DNA of 64,000 nucleotides from Mucilaginibacter mali (GTDB taxonomy: Bacteria; Bacteroidota; Bacteroidia; Sphingobacteriales; Sphingobacteriaceae): assembly GCF_013283875.1 (NCBI RefSeq), contig NZ_CP054139.1, positions 5,580,001 through 5,644,000 of the forward strand, in the 5' to 3' direction. Made by a program: the position numbers and the translations under genes. The notes under the pieces are model-generated. The model was not told the DNA's origin. It saw only the letters and a program-made list of their open reading frames with translations, and made no database searches. Below, piece after piece: positions 17,062 through 25,539 of the stretch (its first letter is position 1; each line of letters begins with the position of its first letter).

Positions 17062-18780
17062 TTATTCAACGGTAAAACTAATGGGGCGGCTGTTCCTGCC
17101 GCCCGGGAATGGTGTGGTGCGCACCGAAAAAACCAGCTCGTACTTACCCTTTACAGTCGGCGCGTGAAACTCGAAATGGTAAGGAATACTTTGATGAGCC
17201 GGGATACTGATACTATCCTGCCGCGAACCGAAGCGCACGGGGAACAGTTCCTCCTCATCCTGTAAAAAAATGGCGGCTATCACCAGCTCGTGCGGGTAGC
17301 CCTGGTTCTTAAAGCTAATGGGCCAGTTGTACGGGTTGGTGATGGTGAGGTCTAAAGCCATGGCCTGTCCGGGTTTGGCCTTCATGTTTTTGGCATCGGT
17401 ACGGATATCTACCTTTTGGAAGGTGCGTACGCTATCGATCCACATACTATGCCACATGCCACGGGTGGTGGGGAAGCTATCCAGCACCAGTCCCTTGCCA
17501 TTAAAATCCATGGTGTACAGGGCGCGCTTGTGCTGCATGCTATCCTCAATGGGCCAGATATCAAATTGCGTGCGGCGGTAGGCACGGGCATCATAAGCAA
17601 AACCTTTTAGCGAATTGGTGTAATAGCTATACTTTGATGCCTCCTGGAAACCGCTGATAAAGATCACGTAATTATCGCCGGCCTTTTGCTTTAGTTGTTT
17701 AGCCCATTCGCGGTAGCCATAATAGCTTTGAAAGCGCGAACTGTTCTTAATAAAGGCAGGCGGGAAGATAAGTGATATCCGCAGCGCCATGACCAGCACA
17801 ATATTAGCCACCGCCAGCGGGGCAAACCATTTGGGGGGCTCGCCTAATTGCTTAAAGCGGATCAGCACCAGCATCACCAGCGGCGCGAAGGCGATCAGCG
17901 TCCAGTGCGATTGTACCTCGCCTTTAAACGTGTTTAATAAAAAGAAGATCACCGTGCCGATGAAATTAACCAGCAGGCATCGGATAAAGGCATCCTTTAT
18001 TTTAATGGTAAGCGCCACATAAAACAAAAACCAGCCGATGAGCGGCCCGGCCATCAGAATCTGTCCCGGGAAGTAAAGCACGGTGGTAATCGGTTCATAA
18101 ACCTCGGCCGAGCGTTCGTACAAATGGTAACTGAGCGACGGATAATCGTGATGCATCTGCCACAGGATATGCGGGGTAAACAACGCGGCGGCAAGCACAA
18201 CTATCAAATAAAAGCTTGGCCGCCTAAGCAGTTTGATGTTTGATAACAGGGTAAACCCAATGAGCAGTACCCCGTGATATTTGCTATAAAGTAAACCGGC
18301 AATAATTAATCCCAGCAGTAAGGCCCATTGCAACTTATCCTCGTCTGCATATTTTTGGTAGATAAAATAAAACAGCAGGGTAAAAAAGAACAACGGCACA
18401 TCGGGCGTGGTGGTAAAACCATAAATGTGCAGGATGAGCAGACCGGGCACCACCAGTAAAAACCAGCGGGCCTCCACGGCATAGCGCTTCAGGATGAGCC
18501 AAAGCAGGTAGATGGACGCGCTGCTGGCCAAGATGGTCATCAGGCGAAGTCCTAACTCGTTATGTACCAGCATATCGCCCAGGCGGATGAAGATAGCTAC
18601 CATCGGCGGGTGATCGTAGTAGCCCCAATCTAACAGGCGCGAGTAGATCCAGTAGTAAGCCTCGTCGGGGTGCAGTTCAAGCGTGTAGGCTTGTATAATA
18701 TTGAAGATGGTCCAGCAAAGCAGGAAATACCAGATGGGTTTATCCGACCGATAAGAAGTATTTAGCGCGTTGTCCGGCAT
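17062..18780 (-). CDS. Glycosyltransferase family 39 (ArnT/PMT-like) membrane protein
   Basis: 572 residues from the ATG at 18780 (a TTG four codons upstream is less likely). The N-terminal two thirds form many hydrophobic helices. The first periplasmic loop holds LHPDEAYYWIYSR, the acidic catalytic site of PMT/ArnT enzymes, and YYDHPPMVAIF follows. These integral membrane enzymes transfer sugars from polyprenyl-phosphate donors to lipid A, proteins or other envelope acceptors. The last 150 residues are a soluble beta-rich domain (LDLTITNPYNWPISF). TACCTTTA upstream is a one-mismatch -7 box. The acceptor cannot be told from the sequence. Confidence 0.85.
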   Translation of the reverse strand: MPDNALNTSYRSDKPIWYFLLCWTIFNIIQAYTLELHPDEAYYWIYSRLLDWGYYDHPPMVAIFIRLGDMLVHNELGLRLMTILASSASIYLLWLILKRYAVEARWFLLVVPGLLILHIYGFTTTPDVPLFFFTLLFYFIYQKYADEDKLQWALLLGLIIAGLLYSKYHGVLLIGFTLLSNIKLLRRPSFYLIVVLAAALFTPHILWQMHHDYPSLSYHLYERSAEVYEPITTVLYFPGQILMAGPLIGWFLFYVALTIKIKDAFIRCLLVNFIGTVIFFLLNTFKGEVQSHWTLIAFAPLVMLVLIRFKQLGEPPKWFAPLAVANIVLVMALRISLIFPPAFIKNSSRFQSYYGYREWAKQLKQKAGDNYVIFISGFQEASKYSYYTNSLKGFAYDARAYRRTQFDIWPIEDSMQHKRALYTMDFNGKGLVLDSFPTTRGMWHSMWIDSVRTFQKVDIRTDAKNMKAKPGQAMALDLTITNPYNWPISFKNQGYPHELVIAAIFLQDEEELFPVRFGSRQDSISIPAHQSIPYHFEFHAPTVKGKYELVFSVRTTPFPGGRNSRPISFTVE

Positions 18781-18892
18781 CCTGGTGCTCAAAAATTTTT
18801 GTAAAGGTATAATAAACGCCGTTAAGCCAAGCCTGTGCGAACGGAAATGACCATTACATGGAATTTTTAGACGCCAAAACGCTGCAAATAAT

Positions 18893-18900
18893 TATGTTTG
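18893..18900 (+). promoter_or_regulatory. -7 promoter box for the DinB gene
   Basis: TATGTTTG matches TAnnTTTG. It lies 27 bp before the ATG at 18928 and rules out the earlier in-frame TTG inside the box as a start. Confidence 0.6.
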
Positions 18901-18927
18901 CAGCATACAAGCAAACCTTTACAAACC

Positions 18928-19383
18928 ATGAGCCAGCAATTTGATACCATCCGTAACCCGCGTTTAACCATACTTGCCGCTATTGAGGGGCTTACTATCG
19001 AACAATTGAACACCGTTCCAGCAGGCTTCAATAACAATATTATCTGGAACCTGGGCCATATGGTGGCAGCCCAATGCGGTATTTGCTACAAACGTGCAGG
19101 ACTTGCCCTGCCTATCGACGAGGCTTTTTTCGATACCTACAAACCCGGCAGCAAACCCGAAAGGTTTTTTACGGCCGAAGAATTTGAGCAAATAAAAACC
19201 CTGCTAACCACAAGTACCAATACTTTAGAAGCCGATCTGCAAAAGGATATCTGGGGTAATTACCCAACCTGGACAACCCGTTATGGTGTAGAGATACATA
19301 ATATCCAGGATGCTATAGCCTTTTTACCTTTTCATGAGGGCCTGCACATTGGTGCCATTATCGCGCTGAAAAAACTGGTTTAA
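18928..19383 (+). CDS. DinB family protein (DinB-like four-helix bundle)
   Basis: 151 residues starting MSQQFDTIRNPRL. The metal triad of the DinB/YfiT fold is visible as His in IIWNLGHMVAAQ and two His in FLPFHEGLHIGAI. Relatives include thiol-dependent transferases, and many remain uncharacterised. It probably acts as a cytosolic metalloprotein in thiol or stress metabolism, with the substrate unknown. It is monocistronic: its stop is one base from the stop of a convergent gene. Confidence 0.85.
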   Translation: MSQQFDTIRNPRLTILAAIEGLTIEQLNTVPAGFNNNIIWNLGHMVAAQCGICYKRAGLALPIDEAFFDTYKPGSKPERFFTAEEFEQIKTLLTTSTNTLEADLQKDIWGNYPTWTTRYGVEIHNIQDAIAFLPFHEGLHIGAIIALKKLV

Positions 19384-19384
19384 A

Positions 19385-20146
19385 TTATCGCTTTATCGCA
19401 TATCCCAGCCCGATGTTCAGCGATACAAACACCGCGCTTTGCTTGCCGGCAGGGCCGTTATTTAGGGTATAGTTATCATCTATCTTCCATTTAGAATTGG
19501 TTGCCTGCAGGTAATAGCCCACCCGTACGCCAATAGGGATATTGCGTTGTATAGTATAGCAATCCATTTGCTTAGGTTTTAGCTTGATGACATAATCAAA
19601 CCCGCCACCAAGTTCGAAACCAAGGTTCGGGTTCCAAAGTGTTTTGCTTGCGGTAACGTTGGTTAATTCGTTAGAAAAATCGGCTGTGCTTTGCGTGCGG
19701 TTATCATCCTGTATGCGCAGCATGGCTTCGGATAGGTTTAAGCCGATAAAGGGATATAGCCTTACGTTTTCACTATTCGAAAAATTATAACCTGCGCGGG
19801 TGTAAAACTGGAACTGGTTGTATTTGGCCCGGATCCCGTTTGATGGATTACGATCGCCGGTGGAGGTGAATGAGCCGCCCAAACCATCTTCAAACAGCCA
19901 GTTTTTATGTACATGGCTCATGCTTAAATTCAGCCACATATTATTTTCGGGCAGGGATGGGATGGCGTTTTTATTCAGTATGGCATTCAGATCTCCCAGC
20001 TTACCTGGGCGATAGGTTACCTGGATCTGCGCAGCACCGGCAATATCGCGCCGGCCAAACCAGCCGTGGTGTTTGGCGGTATCGGTTTGTGCATGAGCGG
20101 CGGTTAACATAGCCAGGGCGCATAGGGTTAATGTCAGTTTTTTCAT
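19385..20146 (-). CDS. Secreted outer-membrane beta-barrel protein, unknown function
   Basis: 253 residues from the ATG at 20146. The signal peptide KKLTLTLCALAMLTAAHAQ is followed by a small barrel with strands such as FYTRAGYNFSN, LYPFIGLNLSEAML, LGFELGGGFDYVIKL and VFVSLNIGLGYAIKR, with the terminal aromatic/basic pattern of OmpA/OmpW-like porins. No catalytic motif is seen. It stands alone next to a 350-bp region with repeat remnants and no visible -7 box. Confidence 0.7.
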   Translation of the reverse strand: MKKLTLTLCALAMLTAAHAQTDTAKHHGWFGRRDIAGAAQIQVTYRPGKLGDLNAILNKNAIPSLPENNMWLNLSMSHVHKNWLFEDGLGGSFTSTGDRNPSNGIRAKYNQFQFYTRAGYNFSNSENVRLYPFIGLNLSEAMLRIQDDNRTQSTADFSNELTNVTASKTLWNPNLGFELGGGFDYVIKLKPKQMDCYTIQRNIPIGVRVGYYLQATNSKWKIDDNYTLNNGPAGKQSAVFVSLNIGLGYAIKR

Positions 20147-20340
20147 AAACAATGTTTTAAGTGGTACTATTGGTTAATTAAAAGCTTTAACGTTTTGTTT
20201 TAATTAATGATATGTACGAGGAGGAGATTAAATAGGTTTGCGTGGTGCTGTTTATCGGTTGGTACTGTTATTAATGGTAGTCTGCGCATAGCCGGACCGA
20301 CGTAAATACAGCACTAACTAAACATAAAAGCACAAACCAG

Positions 20341-20375
20341 ACGTATGTAGAGATTGTCCTCGTTCCTCACGATGA
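20341..20375 (+). repeat. Fragment of the family 4 dispersed repeat
   Basis: AGAGATTGTCCTCGTTCC followed by TCACGATGACA resembles one arm of the family 4 repeats at 33168 and 34548. The opposite arm is not present, so this is a remnant in the 250-bp gap downstream of the phosphopantetheinyl transferase gene. Confidence 0.45.
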
Positions 20376-20396
20376 CATTATGGTTGATACGGTTCT

Positions 20397-21047
20397 TTAT
20401 ACCACCGCATAGCCTACCCATTCCCCATGATGCGATAAAGAAACCATTGCACCAGTATTCTTTCCCTTAGCGGTAATGAACGGATAACCGGAAGAGCTTT
20501 TTTCTACGCTATAATTTTTGTTGTAAGACAGTAAAGGATCTGCCAGCAAGAATTGGCGAACTGCGGATGATTGCGTTTGCGGATCGGTGGTATCGATACG
20601 TTTTATACCCCAATGGATATTCCTGAGATCAGGATTAAACGAAGCTACGGTATGCAACACTTCATCACCATAAATTATTGAGCGGGAGTAAAGCGTTTGA
20701 TTTTGAAAAGAGATCGTCGCCCTGAAGCTGGCGTCATCATCAAAGCCGGTACTGACAATATTTACAGGAATGGCAGGTGAGGCTTTGACGGGTGTGTCTA
20801 AGCTAATAACAACCGTTTTAACAGGAGAGAAAACCAGATCGGGCTGCAATCTTTGCAGGCATTTGTACGCCGCCTCCTTAACCGACCATAACAGCCATAC
20901 AAATTGTTCAAGCGGGATATGGCTGAGATTAGCGTAGTATAATTGCTGTTCTGTTTCGGCTAATATTTTTTTGTAGAACCGCGGGTTACGGGTACGGGCA
21001 GTATCAATAGTATTTAAAGCAATAATATCGTTGCCGATGCTGTTCAT
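20397..21047 (-). CDS. 4'-phosphopantetheinyl transferase superfamily protein
   Basis: 216 residues starting MNSIGNDIIALNTID. The Mg-binding pair is visible in GNDIIAL and in WLLWSVKEAAYKCLQRL (the WxxKEAxxK signature). It transfers phosphopantetheine from CoA to the Ser of carrier proteins. The start ATG overlaps the stop of the ACP gene (TGATG), so it is translated together with its probable substrate and likely also primes the second ACP at 30416. It is the last gene of the five-gene minus arm of the dialkylresorcinol-type locus. Confidence 0.88.
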   Translation of the reverse strand: MNSIGNDIIALNTIDTARTRNPRFYKKILAETEQQLYYANLSHIPLEQFVWLLWSVKEAAYKCLQRLQPDLVFSPVKTVVISLDTPVKASPAIPVNIVSTGFDDDASFRATISFQNQTLYSRSIIYGDEVLHTVASFNPDLRNIHWGIKRIDTTDPQTQSSAVRQFLLADPLLSYNKNYSVEKSSSGYPFITAKGKNTGAMVSLSHHGEWVGYAVV

Positions 21048-21298
21048 CAGGCATTTAAACGCTCGGCAATCACATCGATACAACTGCCTACGTTTATCAT
21101 TTTTTCGGCATCGTCATAATCAATTTCCACGTTGTATTTTTCTTCAGCGTCGATAATAATATCTACCAGGTTAGCCGAATTAATCTTCAGGTCCTTTATC
21201 AGGTCGGTGTTTTCGTTTATGCCGGCCAGTTGTTCTTTATCAAGGGTATAAGGTGCCAGTATTTTTTTTAGTTCGTCTAAAATTTCTGCTCTGTTCAT
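21047..21298 (-). CDS. Acyl carrier protein, minus arm of dar-type locus
   Basis: 83 residues of ACP length and acidity. The phosphopantetheine site is the Ser of KDLKINSANLVDIIIDAE; the usual DSL is NSA here, which marks it as a specialised pathway ACP and not the FabB/FabF housekeeping one. It lies 3 bp from the ketosynthase gene and overlaps the phosphopantetheinyl transferase gene. It probably carries the growing acyl chain made by the three neighbouring enzymes. Confidence 0.9.
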   Translation of the reverse strand: MNRAEILDELKKILAPYTLDKEQLAGINENTDLIKDLKINSANLVDIIIDAEEKYNVEIDYDDAEKMINVGSCIDVIAERLNA

Positions 21299-21301
21299 TT
21301 G

Positions 21302-22570
21302 TTATTTATATTTTGAAAATATTAAACAGCTGTTAACATCTCCAAATCCAAAATTAGCCTTTGCTAATATATTAATATCTTTCTTAATCGTTGTTAATGG
21401 TATACAATCCTCAGCTATCAATTGTGTTATCCCGGGGTTCGGATCTTCGAGGTTGATATTTGGGTGGGCAAAGTTATGCTTTATTTGCAATATCGCCGCC
21501 ACCGATTCTATCGACCCTGCCGCGCTCAAACAATGCCCTATCATTGATTTTAGGGAATTGATAAGTGGAAAATCCTTGCCGTTACGCCCTAAAGCCGTCG
21601 CCCAGTTCTGTACTTCCTGCTTATCGGCCATGGTAGCGGTTAAATGCCCGCTTACCAAATCTATATCATCCCGATGAATACCAGATGAAATTACCGCATC
21701 ATCAATGCATTTTATTACTCCCGCAGGGTTTGGGGCCGTCATGCTGCCGCCGCCTCGCTGCCCGCCGCTGTTGCTGCTGCCGCCTAAAACCTCGGCGTAA
21801 ATGGTGGCGCCGCGTTCAAGGGCCATATCCAGGTCTTCCAGTATCAAAGCCCCCGAACCCGATCCCGGCACAAAGCCACCGGCAGTAGCGCTCATGGGAC
21901 GCGACGCTTTTTCGGGCGCGTCATTAAATTTGCGCGAAAGCACCCGCATACTGTCGAAAGCGCCATAAACGTATGGGTCAACATATTCGCTGCTGCCCAC
22001 CAGCATACGGTTGGCCTGGCCTTGTTTTATGTATTGATAGCCCATTAAAATAGCCTGCGTACCCGTTGCGCAAGCCACCGAGTTGGTAGTGATCATATTG
22101 CCCAAACCCAACCGGCCGGCTATATAGCTGGTCACCCCGCTGTTCATGGCCTGCTCTACCACCCGCGATCCCAGTTTGCGGGCCTCTCTATTATCTACCC
22201 GGATGATCACGTTCTTCATAGCCTCGGTATCGGCCACGCTGTTACCGAAGATGCAGCCCGTATCCCAGCGCGGTTCGTCGGTATCGTAAGGCAAACCGGC
22301 ATCGGCCCAGGCATCAAGTGCGGCAGTTATCCCGTAGCCAATATTAGTGCCTTTTAACCCGTGAAAGGTAACTTCGGATATGTATTTCTTCAAGCTATCC
22401 CATTCAAAATCGGGCACTCCGGCCACCTGGCAACTAAAGTTAAGTTCCTGGTATAGCGGCACAAATTTCACGCCCGAAATGCCGTTCTGTATCGCATTAA
22501 GGAACGCAGGCACCCCAACGCCGTTTGGCGATACCACCCCTATACCGGTAACAACTACGCGCCTGCTCAT
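21302..22570 (-). CDS. Beta-ketoacyl-ACP synthase (FabF/KAS II-like)
   Basis: A 422-residue thiolase-fold condensing enzyme. The active Cys lies in NSVACATGTQAIL. The first His is in SGHLTATMADKQE (diverged from the usual HGT motif) and the second in SMIGHCLSAAGS. GFGDVNSCLIF closes the fold. It elongates ACP-bound acyl chains with malonyl-ACP. Its start overlaps the dehydratase stop by four bases (ATGA). Together with the neighbours it forms a dedicated short fatty acid synthase that may supply beta-ketoacyl or acyl substrates to DarB (inference). Confidence 0.9.
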   Translation of the reverse strand: MSRRVVVTGIGVVSPNGVGVPAFLNAIQNGISGVKFVPLYQELNFSCQVAGVPDFEWDSLKKYISEVTFHGLKGTNIGYGITAALDAWADAGLPYDTDEPRWDTGCIFGNSVADTEAMKNVIIRVDNREARKLGSRVVEQAMNSGVTSYIAGRLGLGNMITTNSVACATGTQAILMGYQYIKQGQANRMLVGSSEYVDPYVYGAFDSMRVLSRKFNDAPEKASRPMSATAGGFVPGSGSGALILEDLDMALERGATIYAEVLGGSSNSGGQRGGGSMTAPNPAGVIKCIDDAVISSGIHRDDIDLVSGHLTATMADKQEVQNWATALGRNGKDFPLINSLKSMIGHCLSAAGSIESVAAILQIKHNFAHPNINLEDPNPGITQLIAEDCIPLTTIKKDINILAKANFGFGDVNSCLIFSKYK

Positions 22571-23031
22571 TTTTTAAAACCGTCTACATGCTTAATTATT
22601 CCGCTGAACATACCCCGCGCTACCAGCTCGCCGGTTTCATCCAGCAGTTCTACATAGCACTTCAGCTTACCAAAACGGAAGTACTGCTTTTTTGATACCA
22701 CCGTTACCTTTTGCCCTGGCAGCACCATTTTAAAGAACGATACATCGGTTGAGGTTAATAACGGGAACAAGTCGCTCTCATCGCCCAAATCCAAATTAGC
22801 ATCCTTCAATATCAAAAATATACCCATTACCACCAGGCCTATCTGCGCCATAATTTCGGTAATGATCACGCCCGGCGTTACCGGGTTGCCGGCAAAATGA
22901 TCTTCGTAAAAAAAGGCGTCTTCCTTCAACGTAAAATCGCCGATCACTTCATCCTCCGTCAGGCGGGATATATTATCTACAAAACGGAAAGACGATTTAT
23001 AGGGCAGATGGTTTAATATACTGTTCTTCAT
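22567..23031 (-). CDS. 3-hydroxyacyl-ACP dehydratase (FabZ/FabA-like hotdog)
   Basis: A 154-residue single hotdog domain. The catalytic His lies in YEDHFAGNPVTPG and the Glu in VIITEIMAQIG, matching FabZ. It dehydrates 3-hydroxyacyl-ACP to the enoyl form. It is translationally coupled to the ketosynthase. No ketoreductase is present in the locus, so that step would be borrowed from primary metabolism (inference). Confidence 0.88.
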   Translation of the reverse strand: MKNSILNHLPYKSSFRFVDNISRLTEDEVIGDFTLKEDAFFYEDHFAGNPVTPGVIITEIMAQIGLVVMGIFLILKDANLDLGDESDLFPLLTSTDVSFFKMVLPGQKVTVVSKKQYFRFGKLKCYVELLDETGELVARGMFSGIIKHVDGFKK

Positions 23032-23045
23032 TCGGTTTCGTAAAA

Positions 23046-23846
23046 TTACCGGCAGTGTTCGCCGCCGTCAACGTGTATCAGGCTGCCGTTTATCCAGGCG
23101 GCCTCGTCGGTACATAATAAATAAATTACCCCGGCTACGTCGCGCGGTTCGGTCATGCGTTGTAAGGGGTTGCGGGTTTGGGCTATCTCTACCAGTTTTT
23201 CGCTACCCGGTATTCTTTGCAGGGCGGCCGTATTGGTAATACCAGCCTGTATCAAATTAGTTTTGATACCAAAAGGCGCGAACTCCACTGCCATATAGGT
23301 AACCAAACTTTGCAGCGATGCTTTGGCAATGGCAACCGCGGCATAGGCATCCCAATGCTTATCGGCACCCTCGCTGGTAAGGCCGATAATACGGGCATCA
23401 GCATGAAATAAGCCGGCGTCGAGCAGGTCGCGTGTCCAATCGAGCAGGCTGTTGCTCATGGCGTAGCTGGTGAGTTGGATATCCTCGGTAGTTAACAGGG
23501 CTTCATTCTTTTGGGTTGATACCAGGGGTTTCAGGTTACCACGGGCAACCGAATGCATCAGCAGTTTTACCTTACCTTTTTTATCGGCAACAAAATCGGT
23601 CATAAAGCTTTGGCGCGATGCGGCATCCAATACATTAAGGTTAAAGGGTAATACCTCAACGCCGTTTTTGGCGGCTACTTCAACCAATGTGGCAACCGTT
23701 TTTTTGGCCATGGCTGATGGCTCGCGGTACAACACGGCAATATTCATCCCGTGCGCTGCCAGCTTTTCAACGGCGGCAAAACCAAAGCCGCTTGATCCGC
23801 CCAGTATTACTGCCCATAAGCCCGAAAAAGGTAAGTGTTTATCCAC
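23046..23846 (-). CDS. SDR-family enoyl-ACP reductase (FabI/FabL-like), GTG start
   Basis: A 266-residue short-chain dehydrogenase. The nucleotide motif is GGSSGFGFA. The catalytic Tyr and Lys are spaced YxxxxxxK (YAAVAIAK), the spacing of FabI/FabL enoyl reductases rather than the YxxxK of ketoreductases, and DGGEHC-type residues close the fold. GTG at 23846 is the only reasonable start, because no ATG occurs between the upstream stop and the Rossmann strand. It is the first gene of the minus arm, 15 bp before the dehydratase. Confidence 0.85.
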   Translation of the reverse strand: MDKHLPFSGLWAVILGGSSGFGFAAVEKLAAHGMNIAVLYREPSAMAKKTVATLVEVAAKNGVEVLPFNLNVLDAASRQSFMTDFVADKKGKVKLLMHSVARGNLKPLVSTQKNEALLTTEDIQLTSYAMSNSLLDWTRDLLDAGLFHADARIIGLTSEGADKHWDAYAAVAIAKASLQSLVTYMAVEFAPFGIKTNLIQAGITNTAALQRIPGSEKLVEIAQTRNPLQRMTEPRDVAGVIYLLCTDEAAWINGSLIHVDGGEHCR

Positions 23847-23895
23847 CCGGTAGCTGTTTTTGTATGTCTGATAGACTTATCCCTACATAATTATT

Positions 23896-23930
23896 GGAGG
23901 TATCGGGGGTTTGAATCCCTTCCTCTCCAC
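23896..23930 (+). other. tRNA-Ser-like 3'-end fragment (possible attachment-site scar)
   Basis: The segment reads as a T-arm (GGGGG, loop TTTGAAT, CCCTT) followed by an acceptor strand CCTCTCC and A, with a short variable-arm-like GGAGGTATC before it. The 5' half (a GGAGAGG acceptor strand, D-arm and anticodon arm) is absent upstream. It lies in the 280-bp gap between the two divergent arms of the dar-type locus. Confidence 0.5.
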
Positions 23931-24111
23931 TATTTTTAAAAGTATATGTTGGGCTCAGTCGTTTTAAACCTTATCAATTAAATACCCTCAAAATAAACAA
24001 AATTAATTGAATACCCGGGGTAAATATATTTCAGGATATTAAATCAATTATGCGGGCTTATTGTTTTAGGCTTGGTGTTTTTATCCCCGAAAAAGAACCG
24101 GGGAATTTTAT

Positions 24112-24119
24112 TATGTTTG
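24112..24119 (+). promoter_or_regulatory. -7 promoter box for the plus arm of the dar-type locus
   Basis: TATGTTTG matches TAnnTTTG and ends 7 bp before the ATG at 24127, so the transcript would begin at or very near the start codon. A CCCCG/CGGGG inverted repeat (24085-24103) sits directly upstream where a -33 element is missing and could be an operator. Confidence 0.55.
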
Positions 24120-24126
24120 ATCGCTT

Positions 24127-24612
24127 ATGAAAATGAAGATAGTTTGCAAGATAACTTTCGTAATGCTTTTCCTGTTGACCGTCAGCAGCAGTTATCAACG
24201 CGCATTAGCGCAAAAACTGGATAAAAACACGTTCTATGCCGTCATGACATCGGGCAAGCCGGAGGATATCGAAAAAGAATTATCTATACTAACCGAAGAG
24301 CAGCAGGCTTACGCGGGCGCCTTACTGATCCGCAAAGCTGGCTTGCCTAAAGTAAAAGAGCGTTTAAAGTTATTTAAAGCTGGCAAAGCCAAACTGGAAA
24401 CCGCCTTAGCCGCCGAACCTGATAATACCGAATACCATTTCCTCCGTTTAACTATACAGGAGCATTCGCCTAAAATAGTAAAATACAAAGCCGATATCCC
24501 CGCCGATAAGGCATTCGTAATTAAGCATTTTGATAAGCTTTCGCCAGTAGTTCAGCACGCGGTGAAGGAGTATGCCAAGGAATCAAAAGTGATAAAACCC
24601 GAAGAATTATAA
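24127..24612 (+). CDS. Secreted hypothetical protein, first gene of the dar plus arm
   Basis: 161 residues with a signal peptide (ITFVMLFLLTVSSSYQRALAQ). The mature part is helical and Lys/Glu-rich (KAGLPKVKERLKLFKAGKAK, LAAEPDNTEYHFLRLTIQEH), like a short TPR-type protein. The family is not recognised. It is 12 bp before darA and presumably co-transcribed. A periplasmic accessory role in handling or transport of the lipid product is possible but unproven. Confidence 0.7.
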   Translation: MKMKIVCKITFVMLFLLTVSSSYQRALAQKLDKNTFYAVMTSGKPEDIEKELSILTEEQQAYAGALLIRKAGLPKVKERLKLFKAGKAKLETALAAEPDNTEYHFLRLTIQEHSPKIVKYKADIPADKAFVIKHFDKLSPVVQHAVKEYAKESKVIKPEEL

Positions 24613-24624
24613 TTTTATACCCGA

Positions 24625-25524
24625 ATGAGTAAAAAGGTTTTAGCTATCTACTATACCCAATCGGGGCAGATGACGGATATCATCAGCAACTTTACCGCGC
24701 CGTTAATTGCCGGTGGGGTAGATGTAGATATTGTTTTGGTGCAACCCGTGGTTAATTACGATTTCCCCTGGACCGGCAGCCGTTTCTTCAGCGTTATGCC
24801 CGATTGCCAGTTAGGCGTGCCTACCGAATTGCAACCATTTGAATTAAAGCACAATGCTTACGACCTGGTGATCCTGGGTTATCAGCCCTGGTTCCTGTCG
24901 CCAAGTATCCCGTCAAACTCTATCATCCAGCACCCTAAATTCAGGGCGGTGGTGAAAGACACGCCGGTGGTCACCATATCTGCCGGGCGCAACATGTGGC
25001 TTAATGCTTTTGATAAGATAAAACAGTTACTGGCCGATGCGGGCGCCAAATTTGTAGGCAACGTAGCACTGGTAGATAATAACCCCAATTTTGTTAGTTT
25101 CATCACCATTTTTTACTGGATGCTTACAGGTAAGAAGGAACGCTACCTTAATATCTTCCCTAAACCGGGCGTATCCGAAGAAGATATTAAGCACACCAGC
25201 GTTTATGGCGAGGTGCTTTTGCAGCACTTAAACAACGGCGACTGGGACACTTTACAGCAGGAAATGGTTGATAAAGGCGCGGTGCGTGTTAAGTATCCGC
25301 TGATGGTAATTGAGGGCAAAGCCGGCGTTATATTTAAGGCCTGGGCAAAATTTATTTCAAAACGCAAAAACAAAATGCCCTGGATAACAGCTTATAAGTA
25401 TTATCTTTTTATAGCGTTGTTTTTAGGTGCGCCCATACTGCTTACTTTAGATGCGATATTTTTGCGGCCATTTACGCAAAAAAGCATCCGTGCAAAAAAA
25501 CAGCACTACTTATTGTTAAACTAA
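24625..25524 (+). CDS. darA: DarA-like dialkylresorcinol biosynthesis protein
   Basis: 299 residues. The N-terminus IYYTQSGQMTDII is flavodoxin-like, and the segment FPWTGSRFFSVMPDCQLG and a hydrophobic C-terminal helix (FIALFLGAPILL) are as I recall for proteins named dialkylresorcinol condensing enzyme DarA. In dialkylresorcinol systems DarA acts after DarB and has been linked to aromatisation of the 1,3-cyclohexanedione, which suits a flavodoxin-like fold. The exact role is from memory and less certain than the family. It sits 15 bp before darB. The C-terminal helix suggests membrane association. Confidence 0.82.
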   Translation: MSKKVLAIYYTQSGQMTDIISNFTAPLIAGGVDVDIVLVQPVVNYDFPWTGSRFFSVMPDCQLGVPTELQPFELKHNAYDLVILGYQPWFLSPSIPSNSIIQHPKFRAVVKDTPVVTISAGRNMWLNAFDKIKQLLADAGAKFVGNVALVDNNPNFVSFITIFYWMLTGKKERYLNIFPKPGVSEEDIKHTSVYGEVLLQHLNNGDWDTLQQEMVDKGAVRVKYPLMVIEGKAGVIFKAWAKFISKRKNKMPWITAYKYYLFIALFLGAPILLTLDAIFLRPFTQKSIRAKKQHYLLLN

Positions 25525-25539
25525 AACTGATCGAAATAT

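Noticed and set aside
23896-23930. Complete tRNA gene
   Set aside because: Only the T-arm and acceptor 3' strand are present; no D-arm, anticodon arm or 5' acceptor strand occurs upstream.
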